The notes below the pieces were generated by a model. The model saw nothing but the letters and a program-made list of their open reading frames with translations, was not told the DNA's origin and searched no databases. 64,000 bases of DNA from positions 218,000,000-218,063,999 of the forward strand of contig NC_073304.1 in NCBI RefSeq assembly GCF_027595985.1, read 5' to 3'. The position numbers and the translations under genes were made by a program. The stretch is from Sorex araneus. Its lineage: Eukaryota > Chordata > Mammalia > Eulipotyphla > Soricidae. Shown in pieces: positions 58,986-64,000 of this stretch. Position 1 is the stretch's first letter. Each line of letters starts with the position of its first letter.

Positions 58986-60339
58986 TAGGAATTGCAGGAA
59001 GAACGGAGGATTTAGACAGCTAAAATAGAGTCATTCTTCTTGGTGATTGGCAAGGGGAAACCGAGGCTTCCTCTTTCATCACTCCCCCTTCCAACAGAAT
59101 TGACCCCCAACAACAACAACAACAACAACAACAAAACAACAACTACGACAACAAGAAGTCTTTTCATGAAGCATGGATGTTTGCAGAGATAGGGTTAAGC
59201 AGAAGTGAACAGTTCTGAGACACGACCAGGAGCCACCATGTCCCAGACTCAGAGCCATCAGCACCACAGCCAGCGTGTCAATAGTGAGCACCAGGGACAC
59301 TTCCCACGGTGGTGTGATTCATGCTGCCCACAGGGACCAGATGGCAGCTCCCTGCTTCCTGCCCAACCCTTTGAGGCAGGAGATGGAGAGTTGATCTCTG
59401 TTGTCCTTCCCAGGGAGGATCCTGAGTCGTGCGCAGGGGGCGGCCGGGGCACTAGCCTGGCTCCCTGCACCTTTGATGGGAAAGTCACTCTCTGGAAAGA
59501 GGAAAACGGCCCTGCTGAGAGGCAGCCCCAGCCTCAGTGAGTGTGGAGTGTTGGGCCCCTCTGCTGGCCTGGTCCCCATCCTGGGCGCTTGAGGGGCAGC
59601 TTCCAAACTGGGGTGTGAAGATCAGCAGGGCTCATGTTCATGACTACAGTGCCGTTGGATGATGGCCCTTGAGGTTCTCTCTGGAACCATCCAGAACCAC
59701 CCTGGGGACGGGAGCTCAACAGCATCAAGAAATTCACATAGGTGATGGTGACAAGGAGGAGAAGGAGGATCAGGAGGAGCAACAGCTCAGGTGCACAGGG
59801 GCTGGGTTTGAGACATGCCTGCTCACCCGTCACTGCCAGCCACTCCCAGGATGGTCCTTCGTTATCGGGACTGGAGAGGAAGTAGCTCCTGCCCACCTTT
59901 AACTTACACTCACATACAAGTCCATCCTTTAAGTGCAGGTGTATAAAGTTTTGGTGCAAGTTACAGATTTGGAAGCATTACTCTGATCAAGTAGGACTTG
60001 ATGAGAGGTGGGAAGAATAGTAGATTACTTCAGCATTTGTATAAACATATTTTATCTAATAAGTTTTTCTTCTAGGATTATAATACTTTGGTTTCACATA
60101 ATGTTTTGTGGGACATTACTAGGTTTTGTATATTTTGTTTTACATAATTGTATAAGGGACATAGTTTTTACTTTAATAGTCTCTTAGGATTAGAAGACAA
60201 AAAAGTAATTAAAAGATCATTATATTGACCTAGAGGACCTCATCATATTTTCAGATGGATCCTGAAACTAAATTTTCACAGAAATATTATAAAATGAGCA
60301 ATCCATTCAGAAAGGATTTGGAGTCAATTAAATACCTAA
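58986..60339. other. Unique intergenic DNA with unrecognised open frames
   Basis: 59205-59540 (+, 111 codons, MNSSETRPGATMSQTQ) and antisense 59534-59959 (-, 141 codons) are open in GC-richer non-repeat DNA. I recognise neither and see no exon structure. A (CAA)n run lies at 59107-59145. Confidence 0.4.
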
Positions 60340-60510
60340 GGGGCACGCCCACACAGCAGTACAGGGGGCATCACATTGTCTTGCACATTGCCAACCCAGG
60401 TTTAATCCCTGGCATCTCATATGGTTCCCTGAGCTCCACCAGAATGCAGAGCCAAGAGTAAGCCCTGAGCATCACTGGCTCTGGCCCCCAAACAAAAATA
60501 AGCAAAAATA
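60340..60510 (+). mobile_element. SINE A, old
   Basis: ACACAGCAGTACAGGGGGC head to GCCCCCAAACAAAAATAAGC tail. Confidence 0.82.
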
Positions 60511-61104
60511 TCTAAGGGATAATAATTGATTCATAGATATGATGTTTTTAGTTTATCTGAATTAATATTTTACTAAGGATGAATATAGCTAATAATTTCA
60601 TTAATAATACTTAGTTCTGAACTAGAAGTTTTATTTTAATCCCTCTTACTTTAGAGCATTATTTAAATATATATTCAAAGGGGAAATGAGATTTGAACAG
60701 AAGTCATTTCAAATACTCAATATTATGAGTCAACATTTATTGAATGCTTACTCCACAGGTGTACTTTACATCAATTGATTGGTTTAATTTTTACAATAAC
60801 TATTTTGAGAGAGGGCTGATATTATCTCATCTTTAACTTGAAATGTGTACATTTTAACTATGATGAAGGAAAAGAGATTTATTACTCTGCCAAAGTATGG
60901 AAGAGTTAAGTCAAGATATTTGATTTTCTTTTCAATTTGTCTCATTTTAAATTCAGAAATATGCTGGAAATCTCGATGGCATAATTTGATAAGCACTTTG
61001 TTTTCAAAATGTTTTATATTTAAAAAATTTAATTTAAAATATAATTTAAATACTGCTAGGCATTCATATATGTGCCATAGACATGAACACTTTATTCCCC
61101 CCAC
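60511..61104. other. Unique AT-rich intergenic DNA
   Basis: Nothing recognised. Confidence 0.6.
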
Positions 61105-61300
61105 ACTTTATTTAGACACTGTGATTTACAAAATTGTTCATGATGATTTGTTATAGGCATTCAATATCCCAACACCAACTCCGAGACCACTGACACCTTC
61201 TCTCCACTGTTGTCTTCATTTTCCCACCACCCCTCAAGTCTGCCACCAATAGTTTATTTTATATTGCTTATTACCCTCAATGGCTAATGGAATGATAAAT
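61105..61300 (-). mobile_element. L1 3' UTR fragment
   Basis: GACACTGTGATTTACAAAATTG and GGCATTCAATATCCCAACACC. Confidence 0.72.
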
Positions 61301-61344
61301 AAATATTTCCATAGAGAAGAATTTGTGAAAAAACAGCAAGGCTT

Positions 61345-62040
61345 TATTTATTTATTTATTTATTATTAGTGAATCACCGTGAGGTACAATTACAGACTTA
61401 CAACTTTTCGTGCTTGTGTTTCAGTCATACAATGCTGGAATACCCATCCCTCCACCAGTGCCCATTCTCCACCACGGATGATCCCAGTATCCCTCCCAAC
61501 CCCCCACCCCATCCCCCACCCCACCCCACCCCTGTGGCAGGGCATTCCCTTTTCTTCTCTCTCTCCTTTTGGGTGTTGTGGTTCCCAATAGAGGTATTGA
61601 GTGGCCATTGTGTTTGATCTATAGTTTACTTTCAGCACGCATCTCCCATCCCCAGCGAGTCCTTGAACCACACTTTACCTGATGTTCCCTACTCTATCTG
61701 AGCAGCCTCTTCCTCCAGCGTGTGAGGCTAGCTTCCAAGCCGTGGAGCCAACCTCCTGGTACTTATCTCTACTATTCTTGGGTGCTAGTCTCCCATTCTG
61801 TTACTTTATATTCCACAGATGAGTGCAGTCTTTCTATGTCTGTCTCTCTCTTTTTGACTCATTTCACTTAGCATGATACTTTCCATGTTGATCCAGTTAT
61901 ATGCAAAGGTCATTACTTCATCTTTTCTAACAGCTGCATAGTATTCCATTGTGTAGATGTACCAAAGTTTCTTTAACCACTCATCTGTTCTGGGCACTCG
62001 GGTTTTTTTCCCAGATTCTGGCTATTGTAAACAGTGCCAC
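61345..62040 (-). mobile_element. L1, 5'-truncated, about 700 bp, abutting the KRT25 3' end
   Basis: 3' UTR with TTTATTTATTTATTATTAGTGAATCACCG at left (poly(A) side), and the ORF2 C-terminus at 61806-61997 ([20 protein letters not shown] to RHRKTALICGI, intact but short). The right end lies about 55 bp from the KRT25 AATAAA. Confidence 0.9.
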
Positions 62041-62074
62041 ACCAAAGTTTTAAAGAGAAGACAAAGCCACCAAT

Positions 62075-62347
62075 AATAACTTGCTAAAGGAAGGTTTATT
62101 GAATACAAAGAATTGGCAACATTTTCTGTGAGTAATCAAACACATCACGGTCTTTGTGTGTGCCATCCTTTCAGGTGAATGGGAATATGCTGCCACTGCT
62201 TGTGCAGATAGAGATAATATTTTAGTAACAGAAAGACAACAGGACAGACACTTTGAAAGATTTGCTCACTTCCCCCCCCCCCCCCCGGACAGACAGATGA
62301 TGCCTTCTCAGAGATGATTTGGCATATGCTCTCTTCTGCACCTCAAG
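62075..62347 (-). other. KRT25: KRT25 3' UTR with poly(A) signal
   Basis: AATAAA on the minus strand at 62100-62095, so cleavage is expected near 62070-62085. The UTR contains a run of 15 G in mRNA sense (62286-62272). Confidence 0.8.
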
Positions 62348-63978
<1,631 letters not shown>

Positions 63979-64000
63979 CTACCAAGAAGCAAAGAAAGAT

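Noticed and set aside
58448-59028. Long Arg/Glu and Ser/Leu open frames
   Set aside because: Translations of the (GA)n purine tract on both strands.

Overview
The window is vertebrate nuclear DNA holding part of the mammalian type I keratin cluster. Very abundant tRNA-derived SINEs have a consensus that I recognise from memory as that of Sorex shrews, so the source is most likely Sorex araneus or a close relative. Mammal is certain; shrew is likely but rests on recall. There are no prokaryotic features.

Genes. Two keratin genes lie on the minus strand. KRT24 is complete: eight exons, 21794-26474, 518 codons, all splice sites GT/AG, with a TATA box upstream and a poly(A) signal downstream. 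KRT25 is partial: exons 6-8 at 62348-63978, with exons 1-5 beyond the right edge. The order and strand match the human cluster (KRT222, KRT24, KRT25). KRT24 is an epithelial keratin. KRT25 is a hair inner-root-sheath keratin that pairs with type II keratins.

Layout. 1-21.56 kb: intergenic DNA between KRT24 and, by synteny, KRT222, with SINEs, a half-L1 (ORF1-only) element at 4.3-6.5 kb and coding-looking relics of unknown origin. 21.56-26.6 kb: KRT24. 26.6-30.06 kb: the longest repeat-poor stretch, directly upstream of KRT24, carrying a duplicated block of about 125 bp. 30-62 kb: KRT24-KRT25 spacer packed with SINEs, L1 3' ends, a second retroposon family (called R here), long CTTT arrays and two CTCF-like motifs. 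62.07-64 kb: 3' part of KRT25.

Repeat names used here. SINE A: body about 165 bp, A-rich tail, tRNA-like box A and box B. SINE B: same tRNA-like head, a body ending in CAGTGACAGTG without an A tail, about 245 bp. SINE C: longer relative of B. SINE D: older tRNA-like SINE. R: poly(A)-ended retroposon of up to about 760 bp whose 3' end resembles the local L1 3' end. Strand is the element's own sense. Minus-sense SINE A copies read on the plus strand from GGGTCACACC to GCTCCAGCCC.

I found no new defence or other system. The most useful leads are the R family, the duplicated KRT24 upstream block, a microinversion through a SINE in KRT24 intron 5, the paired CTCF-like motifs, and a 275 bp polyadenylated retrocopy at 38.3 kb.
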